From assembly GCA_946894095.1 (NCBI GenBank), contig OX335642.1, forward strand, positions 15,077,021 through 15,141,020: a DNA stretch of 64,000 nucleotides, read 5' to 3'. The number at the start of each line of letters is the position of its first letter. The first letter of the stretch is position 1. Positions 30,701-36,501 of the stretch are shown one piece after another. The position numbers were made by a program, and so were the translations under genes. The stretch is from Incurvaria masculella. Its lineage: Eukaryota > Arthropoda > Insecta > Lepidoptera > Incurvariidae. Under the pieces are notes generated by a model, which was not told where the DNA came from, searched no databases, and worked only from the letters and a program-made list of their open reading frames with translations.

Positions 30701-32214
30701 TTTGATTGAGCTGCTCGTAGCCTAGTGGCGCGGGGGCTTGCCTTGCATACCAGAGGTCTGGGTTAAAATGCAATTTTCTTTTCTGAGCTTAAAATGTCAC
30801 CCGGGTTATTCAACAAACCAAAGAGAAGGGAATAAACAAAATTTTTTAGTATAATTTGTATGAAAAATGTTTGATCTTATCTGTCCATTTGCATTGTGAG
30901 TTTTAGCGTATGTGGGTAACGCTCACCGTCTCCGTCCATGAGGCTGTCGATCTCGGTCTTGATGGCGTCGGCCGCGAGGTCCCCCTCCTCCTCCAGCTTG
31001 ACGCGGCAGCCCCCCGCGCCGCCACCCCCGCCCGCCTCCTCCGGCTCCTTCTTTAGCGCCGCCGGCGTGGGCAGGGACGCCGACGGCGGCCGCGACCCGT
31101 GCCCTGTTCACACATTGTGCTTTGGTAAAATACGACTACGAGCGCGCCATCTGCGAATGCATTGCTACACAACGCCAACTACGAATCCTACGCGCCAAAA
31201 CTGAGCTCAGTCAACAGATGGCGCCAACAATTAGAACATTCGGGGGGCTCTTGAAGGAAATCGTTGAAGGAAAACATTTTTGGGATGCGAAACAAGGTAT
31301 AGGTCGCAGGCGATAGACTTCGAAGTGATAAGTGAACTAGGTGAAACAGTATTGTTTGGAGTTGTGTTTGAAGCGATGTATCAATGACAATTTTCTTCCT
31401 TGTTTATTTGTAATTTGTATGGAAAAAGATGATTTTTAAAATTCATATACACTGGAAAACATTCTTAAGAATTTTTCACATCAAGTTCTAGGTCAATATG
31501 ACAAAAGTGGGTTGTCTTATTAGTTTTGCATATTTTTATAGTAAAGAGATAATTTGATTTCACTCCAAAGTAAGGTAAATTTAACAAAAGGGATTTGATT
31601 TCTGGTTTCTATTGGAATGACAGGTGCGATTTGTGATAACTGGCCTGCTCCAATAGGCAACATGTGAGATGGCAGCGATAGTCTTTGCAAATAAACTGAT
31701 ATTTTAAATTCTTTTTAACTTAGTGTTTTACCCGTGTTTTTCTCTTTACTGTTAATTTTACAAGGAATTCAAATATTTTATGGTGCACAAATAAGTACCA
31801 ATAACTCGTATGTATGTTTTGAAACCCTTTCGGCATTCCAAATATAACAACCCTCCGATCCTCTAGATCCCTTTTCTACAGGGTCGGTAAACAATGGAAT
31901 AAACTCACTTCCGAGGTATTTTCTCCAAATTACGACCTGGTTACTTCAAACGTGGTGTGAAGAAGCACTTAGCGGGCCGTCATGGTTTTTGCAGCCCCCC
32001 TGAAAATTCGCAAGCCCATAGGCGTCGTCGGGCGCTGTTGTGTCCTGGCGTGCGAGCAGGATATTGAAAAATTTTATATAAATAAAAAAAACAAATAAAC
32101 ACTTACCGGCCTCGGCTGGGTCGGAGGGCTCGTCCTTGAGGCGCGCGCCGCCCGCGCCTCCGCCCTTCTCCGCCCGCTCCTTGATCATGCCTCTGCGTGC
32201 CTTCGCCAACTTGA
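6000..32214 (-). CDS. lgs: legless / BCL9 orthologue (Wnt co-activator adaptor), 19 coding exons, start not resolved
   Basis: Lgs/BCL9 is a nuclear scaffold that bridges Armadillo/beta-catenin and the PHD finger of Pygopus to activate Wnt target genes. Exons in transcript order: 32214-32107, 31103-30927, 30554-30424, 28608-28438, 27936-27808, 27207-26803, 25080-24912, 24360-23519, 23212-23104, 22517-22417, 21533-21356, 18963-18838, 17540-17388, 15353-15254, 14302-14184, 13506-13271, 12803-12631, 11159-10999, 6778-6000. Every junction has GT-AG ends and matching phase, giving 1454 codons plus a TGA stop. HD1 ([19 protein letters not shown], from about residue 200) is the Pygopus-binding block. 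HD2 ([12 protein letters not shown]...MLFPE, residues 431-463) is the Armadillo-binding helix. Further blocks recalled from fly Lgs are [44 protein letters not shown] and FQQQLYAT. The length is close to fly Lgs (about 1.46 kb of codons by memory). The N-terminus is open because the first exon begins mid-codon. Confidence 0.93.
6940..7200. repeat. MITE relic related to 14391-14712
   Basis: Contains GTATGGTGTAACCGAAAGG and GTAGTTGGAGGTGATGAAAC, which resemble in inverted sense the interior of the foldback element at 14391-14712. It lies in the last lgs intron. Confidence 0.4.
7700..9050 (-). pseudogene. LINE (non-LTR) reverse transcriptase, 5'-truncated and broken
   Basis: Read on the minus strand it gives pieces of one reverse transcriptase: [83 protein letters not shown] and the C-terminal [20 protein letters not shown]. 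The catalytic YADD motif reads FTDD. Stops and frameshifts separate the pieces (a TAA near 8795), so it is dead. It is a Jockey/CR1-type element by motif style. It sits in the last lgs intron, in the same orientation as lgs. Confidence 0.8.
9062..9992 (+). mobile_element. mariner element, internally deleted
   Basis: Inverted ends GGTCGGGGAAAAAGT (left) and the complement of GGTTGGGGAAAAAGT (right) are flanked by TA. The plus strand encodes [19 protein letters not shown] and the two helix-turn-helix domains up to [11 protein letters not shown]. It then runs into [17 protein letters not shown] in another frame and [15 protein letters not shown], ending QNGTYIL. The deletion removed the first and second catalytic Asp regions, leaving only the third (SPDLAPSD). 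It can supply ends and a DNA-binding domain but not transposition activity. Confidence 0.88.
9243..9650 (+). pseudogene. mariner transposase, N-terminal DNA-binding part
   Basis: A 135-codon open frame beginning [16 protein letters not shown] carries the paired helix-turn-helix region ([36 protein letters not shown]). It stops six codons after the deletion junction. The family's usual length is about 345 residues. The remainder of the C-terminus is at 9651-9916 in a shifted frame. Confidence 0.85.
10148..10520 (-). pseudogene. decayed DDE_3-type transposase, C-terminal part
   Basis: On the minus strand: [18 protein letters not shown], a stop, then CDLNPIE. This is the 'LPPYHCxLNPIE' signature holding the final catalytic Glu of Tc1-like DDE_3 transposases. 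It continues [20 protein letters not shown], then after a frameshift [20 protein letters not shown] and an acidic tail ([18 protein letters not shown]). Two stops and a frameshift show it is dead. It lies between the mariner element and lgs exon 18. Confidence 0.7.
10999..11159 (-). CDS. lgs: lgs coding exon 18: poly-Gly and His/Met-rich tract
   Basis: Acceptor CCTCAG and donor G|GTCAGT, phase 2 to 1. It encodes SV, about 18 consecutive Gly, [31 protein letters not shown] and SDL. The Gly tract is a GGC/GGN codon run and is likely length-variable. The exon joins in phase to the last exon (G-CHMDGMGG). Confidence 0.87.
11540..11760 (-). repeat. interspersed repeat, 'GGTTCCGT' family, inverted copy
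   Basis: TTTAGGGTTCCGCACCCTAT, AGTCCTTCCGTCTG and TGTATCTCATGAACTGTAA are the complement of the tail of the 4435-4715 copy. A head fragment (GACTCGCACTTGGC) occurs at about 12453-12470. Confidence 0.6.
12631..12803 (-). CDS. lgs: lgs coding exon 17 with [14 protein letters not shown] block
   Basis: Acceptor TTTCAG and donor AG|GTAACC, phase 0 to 2. It encodes [27 protein letters not shown] and [18 protein letters not shown]. The DNIPxNPN and [15 protein letters not shown] motifs match fly Lgs almost residue for residue (recalled). Confidence 0.94.
13010..13250 (+). repeat. SINE family copy
   Basis: Shares GGTTCGGAATCTACG, CTACTAGGTGGTAGGGTTAG, CTCATAAAGGGAATGTCCTG, GCATGGCATCTAATTCCTTC and GGTATGGTATCCGCCATGCA with other copies. 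It is in the intron upstream of lgs exon 17, next to exon 16. Confidence 0.65.
13271..13506 (-). CDS. lgs: lgs coding exon 16
   Basis: Acceptor CTCACAG and donor GAG|GTCAGC, phase 1 to 0. It encodes [19 protein letters not shown], a Gly/Pro/Ala-rich linker with [18 protein letters not shown], and [12 protein letters not shown] content is very high, and the opposite strand therefore carries an Arg/Ala-rich spurious frame. Confidence 0.87.
13931..13982. repeat. perfect hairpin, 24-bp arms, 4-nt loop
   Basis: Arms 13931-13954 and 13959-13982 are exact complements around GATT. The sequence begins ACATTTTTCATCTAAAAACT. It lies in the intron between lgs exons 15 and 16. Confidence 0.9.
14184..14302 (-). 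CDS. lgs: lgs coding exon 15
   Basis: Acceptor GGGCAG and donor G|GTGCGT, phase 2 to 1. It encodes [36 protein letters not shown] and MSA. SPGFNP is shared with fly Lgs (recalled). Confidence 0.9.
14391..14712. mobile_element. foldback MITE
   Basis: A perfect 29-bp inverted repeat pairs 14391-14419 (starting CGGATAAACAGTGTTCTGAT) with 14684-14712. The interior also pairs (TTTCCACTAGCTCCAG near 14488 with CTGGAGGTGGTGAAAAC near 14589). There is no coding capacity. It lies in the intron between lgs exons 14 and 15. Confidence 0.85.
15254..15353 (-). CDS. lgs: lgs coding exon 14
   Basis: Acceptor GGCTAG and donor AG|GTGAGT, phase 1 to 2. It encodes [15 protein letters not shown] and [17 protein letters not shown]. 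The longer open frame on this strand here is not the coding one; only this frame joins both neighbours. Confidence 0.88.
15800..15990 (+). repeat. SINE family copy, 3' part
   Basis: Shares CTCATAAAGGGACAGTCTTG, GCATGGCACATCATTCCTTC, GTGTTGGGCGAATATCACGA and GGTATTAACCATCC with the other copies, without a tRNA-like head. Confidence 0.6.
16700..16966. mobile_element. foldback MITE, family 'GGAAGTGGCGACCGAAACTCAT'-like ends
   Basis: Left end AGTATGGAAGTGGCGACCGA pairs with right end CGGTACCCACTTCCGCCATG. The interior CAAGTTCCAACGAGATGTAA recurs in the related copy 21630-21860 and, diverged, at 56030-56250. It lies in the intron between lgs exons 13 and 14. Confidence 0.6.
17388..17540 (-). CDS. 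lgs: lgs coding exon 13
   Basis: Acceptor AACTAG and donor G|GTAACG, phase 1 to 1. It encodes [17 protein letters not shown], a Gln-rich stretch and [19 protein letters not shown]. The C-terminal [11 protein letters not shown] joins exactly to the [10 protein letters not shown] block of the next exon. Confidence 0.9.
18838..18963 (-). CDS. lgs: lgs coding exon 12
   Basis: Acceptor TTGCAG and strong donor G|GTAAGTCTT, phase 1 to 1. It encodes [19 protein letters not shown] and [20 protein letters not shown]. The exon is GC-rich. The Ser/Pro content fits the 'ATQSPNPSSPNN' region of fly Lgs. Confidence 0.87.
19060..20990 (+). mobile_element. LINE (non-LTR retrotransposon), 5'-truncated, with long open reverse transcriptase
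   Basis: Inserted antisense in the intron between lgs exons 11 and 12. The 3' end has an A-run at about 20972-20982. Fragments of the same 3' region recur at 31845-32060, 54395-54560 and (inverted) 62650-62800, with a shared GATCCTCTAGATCC followed by TACAGGGTCGGTAAACAATG. The endonuclease half is missing, as usual for target-primed insertion. Confidence 0.88.
19078..20973 (+). CDS. LINE reverse transcriptase fragment, 631 codons
   Basis: Motifs in order: [18 protein letters not shown] (about 155-172), [20 protein letters not shown] (211-230), [11 protein letters not shown] (249), [13 protein letters not shown] (282-294), [20 protein letters not shown] (339-358) and the catalytic CYADDS (367-372). 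The thumb and C-terminus follow. The usual segment between HLWD and the GEC...PPSPF motif is absent (near 20610-20640), an in-frame deletion. The endonuclease domain is missing upstream. It is a Jockey/CR1-like clade by motif; I cannot place it more finely. The frame is intact, so the insertion is fairly young, but the product is unlikely to be active. Confidence 0.85.
   Translation: MITCRTKNAAHRAWFHARTRRDPNLKTLKQALNVASRSSKRVIARAKFEHISRIGEKLISHPTGSRQFWSLAKSVEANFCRSSLPPLQQPDGSLALSAREKADLLVGLFAANSRLDDGGSTPPSIPGCEVSMPSIQFRQGAVRCELFALDSRKASGPDGTPALVLRNCAPELAPVLTRLYRLSYSTGCVPAAWKSANVQPVPKKGDRSDPANYRPIAITSLLCKVMERIINSQLMKYLESNELLSDHQYGFRPNRSAGDLLVYVSHEMGDALENHGEGMAIGLDIAKAFDRVWHKALLSKLPSYGLPPELCDWIADFLHGRSIKVLVDGCCPKAMSVNAGVPQGSVLSPTLFLLHINDLLNLGDIDCYADDSTVLVRYTSHQTASRAEVDDDRRRLVARLEETLEKVSGWGLQNLVEFNASKMQACVFSAKRAPFSAAPTFQGATLHIDDHIGILGVDLTHDLDFGRHIEDKAKLASKKLGVLNRVRQYFTPDQKLLLYKAQIRSCVEYCSHLWDFYHGECSSELHNAVPPSPFYLRSTRNREKMHKFTVDIPKIRTHRSSRSFIYRVGKQWNELPSEVFPPNYDLGSFKRGVKKHLAGRHGFRSPPECSKTHGRRRAPFGPGVRHMPRLT
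21356..21533 (-). CDS. lgs: lgs coding exon 11 with the conserved [10 protein letters not shown] block
   Basis: Acceptor GTCCAG and donor A|GTAAGC, phase 0 to 1. It encodes MGPGDPGG and repeated GLGPG units, then [20 protein letters not shown] and [14 protein letters not shown]. The WxKIQHQFFxE block is conserved between fly Lgs and vertebrate BCL9 proteins (recalled). Confidence 0.9.
21630..21860. mobile_element. foldback MITE
   Basis: GCATGGAAGGACCGCGATCG at the left pairs with CGATCGCCACTCCCGTCCTT at the right. The interior has GAGTTCCAACGACACGTAAG and CTATTTCGTTTATATAGGC, as in the copy at 16700-16966. It lies just upstream of lgs exon 11. Confidence 0.6.
22060..22350 (+). repeat. SINE family copy, headless
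   Basis: Shares AAAGCGGCAATGAAAAATTG, TCCATGTTTTCCATCCAGC and GGTATGGTATTAGCCATC with the full copies. Confidence 0.6.
22417..22517 (-). CDS. lgs: lgs coding exon 10
   Basis: Acceptor TCGCAG and donor AAT|GTGAGT, phase 1 to 0. It encodes [19 protein letters not shown] followed by [14 protein letters not shown]. No domain is recognised; placement rests on matching phase and position. Confidence 0.82.
22615..22925. repeat. imperfect tandem repeat, GATATTGTGATGG units
   Basis: Units built from GGTGATATTGTGATGG, TCTGATATCATGATAGTA and similar recur about six to eight times with substitutions. The array is interrupted by GACTGACTGACTGACG at 22750-22767. It lies in the intron between lgs exons 9 and 10. 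Confidence 0.7.
22971..23002. repeat. perfect hairpin, 14-bp arms, 4-nt loop
   Basis: GCCTGAAGTATGTC and its complement flank TTTC. It lies in the intron between lgs exons 9 and 10. Confidence 0.85.
23104..23212 (-). CDS. lgs: lgs coding exon 9
   Basis: Acceptor TTTCAG and donor G|GTAAGC, phase 0 to 1. It encodes [19 protein letters not shown] and [18 protein letters not shown], a Met/Gly/Pro linker without a named domain. Confidence 0.87.
23274..23302. repeat. (TTTGTA)n microsatellite
   Basis: About four units of TTTGTA in the intron between lgs exons 8 and 9. Confidence 0.8.
23519..24360 (-). CDS. lgs: lgs coding exon 8: HD2 (Armadillo-binding) plus MGPNGP repeat array
   Basis: The largest internal exon (842 bp), acceptor TTTTAG and donor GGG|GTAAGA. 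It opens with [19 protein letters not shown] and [14 protein letters not shown], the HD2 helix that docks on the first Armadillo repeat of beta-catenin. After a linker it runs into about 100 residues built almost wholly of the hexapeptide MGPNGP with few substitutions (PHGP, GHMG, GQNSQ), then MGGHGPNMG repeats. The proline-rich open frames on the opposite strand here are shadows of this repeat. Confidence 0.95.
23765..24065 (-). repeat. coding minisatellite: 18-bp units encoding MGPNGP
   Basis: About fourteen near-identical 18-bp units inside lgs exon 8, in frame on the minus strand. Synonymous third-position differences between units (for example GGC/GGT/GGA) show the repeat is kept at protein level and not freshly duplicated throughout. 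Confidence 0.9.
24912..25080 (-). CDS. lgs: lgs coding exon 7
   Basis: Acceptor CCGCAG and donor G|GTGGGT, phase 0 to 1. It encodes [16 protein letters not shown] and then a Ser/Thr-rich stretch ([20 protein letters not shown]) ending DSCQ, directly before HD2. The donor GTGGGT is not the strongest form but the join restores the expected frame. Confidence 0.9.
25212..26414 (+). pseudogene. CR1-like reverse transcriptase, interrupted by one stop
   Basis: Two frames in the same phase, 25212-26057 and 26058-26414, make one C-terminal reverse transcriptase fragment separated only by a TAA codon. The catalytic motif reads FADD. Real element sequence begins near 25255 ([15 protein letters not shown]); earlier residues are flanking DNA. 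Confidence 0.8.
25255..26580 (+). mobile_element. second LINE, 5'-truncated, one internal stop
   Basis: Inserted antisense in the intron between lgs exons 6 and 7. The reverse transcriptase region reads [50 protein letters not shown] and [15 protein letters not shown] at 26055-26057 interrupts VLEKV*RRATKMV, and the frame then continues to the end ([12 protein letters not shown]...). A-runs follow at 26411-26456, with CAAGTGC-rich sequence after. This is a CR1-like clade and differs from the 19060-20990 element. Confidence 0.85.
26803..27207 (-). CDS. lgs: lgs coding exon 6
   Basis: Acceptor TTCACAG and donor ACC|GTAAGT, 135 codons, phase 0 to 0. It starts [17 protein letters not shown], which follows HD1 as in fly Lgs (where the equivalent is a short 'NPLK' motif). 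It continues with a Met/Gly/Pro/Asn-rich linker and ends [10 protein letters not shown]. Confidence 0.92.
27380..27480 (+). repeat. tRNA-like SINE head
   Basis: CTCGTAGCTCATGGGCGCGG resembles the A-box region of the heads at 30710-30790 and 57030-57100. The body does not match the other copies well. Confidence 0.45.
27808..27936 (-). CDS. lgs: lgs coding exon 5: HD1, Pygopus-binding domain
   Basis: This exon of 43 codons encodes [19 protein letters not shown] followed by [18 protein letters not shown] and TKKYLE. In BCL9/Lgs proteins this block folds against the PHD finger of Pygopus. The acceptor is a run of three CAG triplets (27931-27939), so one or two Gln codons could be spliced in or out. 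Donor is GAG|GTGACT. Confidence 0.93.
28050..28290 (+). repeat. SINE family copy
   Basis: ATTCCTTTGTGAATGCGGTG, GGTGGGCTAATACCACG and CCGATTGGTACAATCAC correspond to the family body, with divergence. Confidence 0.5.
28438..28608 (-). CDS. lgs: lgs coding exon 4
   Basis: Acceptor GCCCAG and donor GAG|GTCAGT, 57 whole codons. It encodes a Met/Gly/Pro-rich linker ([16 protein letters not shown]) followed by [19 protein letters not shown], immediately before HD1. Confidence 0.88.
28620..30423. other. lgs intron with repeats, no other gene
   Basis: Holds the MITE at 29612-29763 and a patch with TTATTTATTTATTTAGAAAA and CAACAGCTATTACAAG at 29880-29930, like the 3' end of an inverted LINE. The rest is AT-rich. 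No coding frame is supported. Confidence 0.5.
29612..29763. mobile_element. short MITE with perfect 18-bp ends
   Basis: ATTGATGGTCTAGCTATA at 29612-29629 is the exact complement of 29746-29763. It is 152 bp in all, AT-rich inside and non-coding. Confidence 0.8.
30424..30554 (-). CDS. lgs: lgs coding exon 3
   Basis: Acceptor GTGCAG and donor CAG|GTGAGG, phase 1 to 0. It encodes [12 protein letters not shown], a Ser-rich stretch [17 protein letters not shown] and ends GSGAGMQ. It joins in frame to the next exon ([12 protein letters not shown]). Confidence 0.87.
30710..30790 (+). repeat. tRNA-derived SINE head
   Basis: GCTCGTAGCCTAGTGGCGCG (A-box-like), then CTTGCCTTGCATACCAGAGG and TCTGGGTTAAAATGC (B-box-like). 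It matches the head at 57030-57100. Confidence 0.6.
30927..31103 (-). CDS. lgs: lgs coding exon 2
   Basis: Acceptor AACAG and donor G|GTGAGC, phase 1 to 1. The reading frame encodes [13 protein letters not shown], a Gly-rich linker and [18 protein letters not shown]. It thus holds several acidic KxE motifs typical of the N-terminal low-complexity part of BCL9/Lgs proteins. The exon is strongly GC-rich compared with its introns. Confidence 0.85.
31845..32060 (+). repeat. LINE 3' fragment (same family as 19060-20990)
   Basis: GATCCTCTAGATCCCTTTTC, TACAGGGTCGGTAAACAATG and GGTGTGAAGAAGCACTTAGC match the 3' coding end of the long LINE. It lies only about 50 bp from lgs exon 1. Confidence 0.8.
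32107..32214 (-). CDS. lgs: lgs coding exon 1 (first recognised)
   Basis: The exon follows a TTGCAG acceptor and ends at G|GTAAGT; phase is 1 in and 1 out. It encodes a basic stretch, [13 protein letters not shown], then a Gly-rich linker and the motif [11 protein letters not shown], which resembles a sumoylation-type KxEP site. Translation could begin at the internal Met of GMIKER if the exon upstream is non-coding. Otherwise an upstream exon must supply one base plus the start codon. Confidence 0.8.
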
Positions 32215-32439
32215 CTGCAACGCACAAACCCTTCATTCATTTAGCTTCAGACCTCTTCAGGTGACGTACCAATGTTTAGCATTTTGTAATTAGATTGAAA
32301 AGAGATAAGTTAAGTGAAATAAAAAAAAACACCCCTCACTGTCACACCCGCAAGGCATTGCATCCCTCCCAAACAAATAAGAATAAATATAATAATAAGA
32401 ATATTATTAAGATGGCTTGAATCTTTTTTGTCAAACAGA

Positions 32440-33590
32440 AATCAAATAGTAACATTTCTTGGACTCATAGCCCATAACTGTAACTTCTGGAGTTCTGCAG
32501 GGCCCTCACATGTTCATAATATTTATCAACAATCTCCTTACGAAAATAACTGGTGAGTGTCTGGCATTCGCTGATGACCTCAGAATTTTTAGGAGAATTT
32601 CAAAGCAGCATGATAGTCTTTTTATTACAATTTGATGTTACACAATTTGACAAATAAAATGTCGCTTAATAAAAAAAAAAACAAATTATCTCATTTACTC
32701 GGAATCAAATCCCAATTGACTTTCAATACCATATCGATAGCTTTGAATTATCACATGTTTAAGTAGTTCGTGACTTGGGTATTTATTTTACGTTGTACTT
32801 AGATTACCTCATCACTAGGGCTAACAAATTAATTGGATTTATTTTTAGAGTTACAAAGCCTTTTTAGAAAATTGAGAGTCTGCTCTTACTTTATGACTCT
32901 TTGATACGTAGCTTGCTTGGATACGGCTGCGTCATTTGGAACCCTCAATATTTAACGCACATAGAAAGAACCGAATCAGTACAAACTAATTTCGTAAGAC
33001 TATTAGCCTCAAAGGTAGGCATTCAGAGAGGTATCCATAGCTATTTGGACCAGCAAATTTTTTTGGCATGCAGTCTCTAGAAGGTCGTCGGAAAATCGCT
33101 GATATGATGGTGTTATACAAAATTTTAAATGGTAAAATAGATTCTAGAGTATTAAATGATATAAGCTTTCACGTTAACATTAGGTCATTAAGAAATCCAG
33201 AATTCTTCAGAACTAGTTTATATAAATTAAATATTTCTTCTACTAAACCTGTCGCAAGAATATGCGGTCTTTAAAATTCACGACAAAATTTCATTCACGT
33301 CGGTAAATTTCACGACAGTTGTTCACGTTTCAGAATTAACTAAATTAAAAAAGGTTTTCAAATAGTGGTCTCCTAACAGTATAAGCATATTTACATTAAT
33401 TGTTCATCGTCCTATCAGTGTTATATTGTTATGATGTTTTTGCATGCTGTGCAAACTTTTAATTGGGGCACAGTCCCTTACTCTTGTATACTTTTAGTCA
33501 TTTACCTGTTGATGTATGGCCTGTGTCCTGTTAGTTTGCACGCCTTTTTGTTTTTTGTTGAAATTAAAAAAAATAAAAATAAAAGACAAC
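32440..33590 (+). pseudogene. heavily decayed LINE reverse transcriptase
   Basis: GVLQGPHMFIIFINNLLTK and GECLAFADDLRIFRRI (about 32490-32600) are the QG and FADD motifs. The C-terminal QSLEGRRKIADMMVLYKIL and HVNIRSLRNPEFFRTS are at 33068-33274. A-rich 3' end near 33560-33590. Many stops intervene. The C-terminus resembles the inverted fragment at 61780-62520. Confidence 0.7.
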
Positions 33591-33826
33591 TCTATTTTTA
33601 GCCATTTGCGCTGACGCTTGCGGATGTTTCTTTTGTTCTTTATCTTAAACTGCATTTAGATCGACTTCAATGTGTATGTAATGTTTGTGGATAGAAAAAA
33701 ACTTAAGTGAAGTTTCTTTGCGGGTTCTTCTTTACTGATTTAATCAAATACGAGGATCTATCAGTTTGTGATGTTACCTTTTTCATTTAACTCGACAACT
33801 CCATTCGATAACTCGTCCAGACTGAC

Positions 33827-33842
33827 CATATATATATATATT
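33827..33842. repeat. (TA)n microsatellite
   Basis: Eight TA units beside the SINE cluster. Confidence 0.8.
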
Positions 33843-33864
33843 AGCTTACCACACCAGATTTTAT

Positions 33865-34245
33865 GTGACTGGACATGGATGGCTAATACCACAAGTTCTG
33901 TTCATGGTATTAGCCCAACACACCACATGGGAACTAGGTGCCATGCCAGGACCTTCCTTATATTGCACGGCTACATTGAACTGGATGGAAAACACGGACA
34001 ATTTTCATTGCCGCTTCGACCATCGTTCATCCAATGCGATGGTACCAACCCGGGCGGGATAAACCCTACCACCTAGTAAGTAAGGAAGGGGACCTACAGC
34101 TTAACGTGGAATCCGAACCACGGCCAGCCTCTCTCAACGGTCGAATGGTCACCCATCCAAGACCAGACCGGACCCAGCGTTGCTTAACTTCGGAGAGCGA
34201 TCGCCGAAGTGTCGCGCCACTGGGCCACCGAGGCTGAACTAGGTG
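33865..34245 (-). repeat. SINE family copy
   Basis: ACACCACATGGGAACTAGGT, GCCATGCCAGGACCTTCC, ACATTGAACTGGATGG and CCCTACCACCTAGTAAG match the family. It then extends into GCTTAACTTCGGAGAGCGAT and CACTGGGCCACCGAGGCTGA, which read as a tRNA-like head on the minus strand. Confidence 0.7.
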
Positions 34246-34490
34246 CCCTGACAGGACCTTCATTATATTGCTCAGCTACAATGAACTGGATGGAAAACAC
34301 GAACAATTTTCATTGCCGCTTCGACCGACGGGATTACCTCTACCACCTAGTAGTAACAGTTTGACGTGGAATCCGAACCACGGCAACCCTTGAAAAACGT
34401 ACTCATCTAGAACCCAAACACACTCAGAGTTGCTTCACAAAGCTTATCGAATCATAAGGCTTCGTGCCACTGAGCTACCGAGGCTGAATT
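34238..34490 (-). repeat. SINE family copy, tandem to the previous one
   Basis: ACTAGGTGCCCTGACAGGAC, GAACTGGATGGAAAACACG and CACTGAGCTACCGAGGCTGA follow the first copy directly, making a head-to-tail pair of diverged copies. Confidence 0.65.
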
Positions 34491-35829
34491 TGAACTTGTA
34501 GTTTGACTATCAAAGTTTCAATGAATGTAAATGAGATATGCATAACAATCATTGCCAGAAGAAGGCAATGAGTGGATTTTTTATGTATAGGACAAATTCA
34601 TTTGGACTGAGTTTAGGCCTACACATGTCTTAAGAATTTTTGTTTGCATCATTATTCTTATTGTAGAATATCTAAGTTTGGTTAATGGCTGTGCGAAGTA
34701 AATAAACCTTTATAAAATGGTACCAATTTCTTTGATTTGACAAAAAATACTCCGACATATGGAGACTATTAGCCTTCAGGAGGCGCGACAAAGGTTATGA
34801 TTCGTGTACATCCATTTTTAGACCAATAAATAAGATTACATTCATACAATGTTGAGCACAAACAACTGAAAGAGCAGGAAAGCTCATCAATAAAAGATGC
34901 AGGATAGTGTTTAAAATCGGTTCAGTAATGATTTTTTGGGGTAAACAGAAAATCATGTACAGACGGCGTCACCCTAGATGCCACACATTGGACTTTGACC
35001 CACATACGCTTTCCTTGCAAATGCTATTGCCTCCTGTGATGCGCTACATACTAAGACTAAAGATGGAGTGCCCATCTCTGGTTAACGTTAATGTAATTGT
35101 TAAAGTACAGGTATCTGTCTCCTTTCTTCTGGATAGATGTCTTAACAATAACATGAACGCTAACCAGAGAGGTGCACTCCAGCCTAAGTTTAATCAAAAT
35201 CAGTACGACTGTTATGGTCAGATTGAATAACAAACATTAAAAATTTCAATTCTAATTAACTTAATTTTCTTTCAAATCCAACTATAAACTTTACGACGTA
35301 ATGTAATAAAATATGTATGACTTTGAAAAACAAGGTAACGCTAAAATGTTGCGTGCAATGCCCGGATGAGCTCAACAGTCTGTATATCTTGCACTAACTT
35401 GATATTTGTGTTGAAGAATAAAGAATTATGAACACATTGAATTTTCTGAGAAAGCAGAGTTTTGGCTCTGTAGATATGTACATGTAACGATGATTTTATT
35501 TATTTCCTCAGACATAGTGTAACATAAGCGACTAAAACCGAACAGGTGTTGTACATCAAATTTAGTATTGTTATCATAATAGAGGTGGTGAATAGTCTTT
35601 GTGAGATTTTTTGAGTTTATTTACATAGTTAACCTATGGCAGCCTTCATACATTTTTGGTAAATGAATGCTAAGCACATTATTGGCATATATCCCACATG
35701 GAAATTTCATGTAACTGACATGCTATTTTTATAAATAGAGCACGCTTGGGGAGTGAGAAGCGCCAATATTCAATGAGGGACAAGGTGCTCCAGTGGACCA
35801 AGGCGCTAGAAACCCTCGGGAACTCATAA
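34491..35829. other. no gene seen except a small MITE
   Basis: AT-rich; holds the foldback element at 35065-35180. No coding frame is supported. Confidence 0.45.
35065..35180. mobile_element. small foldback MITE
   Basis: The left end GGAGTGCCCATCTCTGGTTA pairs with the right end TAACCAGAGAGGTGCACTCC with a few mismatches. Total 116 bp, non-coding. Confidence 0.65.
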
Positions 35830-36180
35830 AAATCCTCTCACCTCTATACATAAACAATGAACTATACATACTGGTTGGTTGCTCCTGATGTGGACACACT
35901 ATCCGCAGCGACGTAGAAGTCTTTGCTCACGCCAAATTCACATTCCGGGCGCTCCAATTCCAAATTCATCGAACGATTGGGAGAGAAACAAAAAATTGGG
36001 AGCTGACATTTTTGTTTATGGTCGCGCTCCGAGCTCCGTAAATAGCGAGGTTTCCATCCGAGTTCACGGGTGACCCGCGGAGTTTTGACCGCTGTGCCTT
36101 CGCAGGACGAGTTTTGATTAGGTCTAGTGGCGAATTAGTGGGCTGTACCTGATTTATTATGTTTCTGTCAGCATCGAACA
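35830..36180 (-). other. candidate lgs 5' region (untranslated exon or promoter)
   Basis: A GC-richer patch upstream of the first recognised lgs exon, in an otherwise AT-rich stretch. Reading the minus strand, an ATG at 35969 opens MNLELERPECEFGVSKDFY and VAADSVSTSGATN, and a good donor CA|GTATGT follows. Its phase (2) does not match the next lgs exon (phase 1). It could therefore be a non-coding first exon, need an intermediate exon, or be unrelated. Immediately beyond it, at 36180-36310, is a CA-rich simple repeat. Confidence 0.25.
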
Positions 36181-36310
36181 CAAATCACCATGCACAACAT
36201 GTAATGCACGCACTCACACAAACACACGAACACAACGCACGCACTCACACCACTGCGAACACACACGAGGTGGCCCGTCACACAGATGCTTGAGCGCACA
36301 CACACAACAT
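36180..36310. repeat. CA-rich simple repeat
   Basis: Interrupted CACACA/CACGCACTCACAC runs over about 130 bp. Confidence 0.75.
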
Positions 36311-36501
36311 ACAAAACAAAAGTTGCTCCCGTAGTTTTGATTTATCCCGCAGGGCCGGTGATGGCGCGACGAGCAATGTAATACCAGCTGTAAAAATATT
36401 TTTATCGTAGTATATTTACTATTTCCTTATTATTGTGAAAAAAACCGGGTTTCAATGCTAAGGTTCTTTATGCCTATCTATGTTGCGTGCCTAAATACGA
36501 A

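Noticed and set aside
36180..36310. CA-rich run as a telomere-like or promoter element
   Set aside because: It is an ordinary interrupted dinucleotide repeat; insect telomere repeats are TTAGG.
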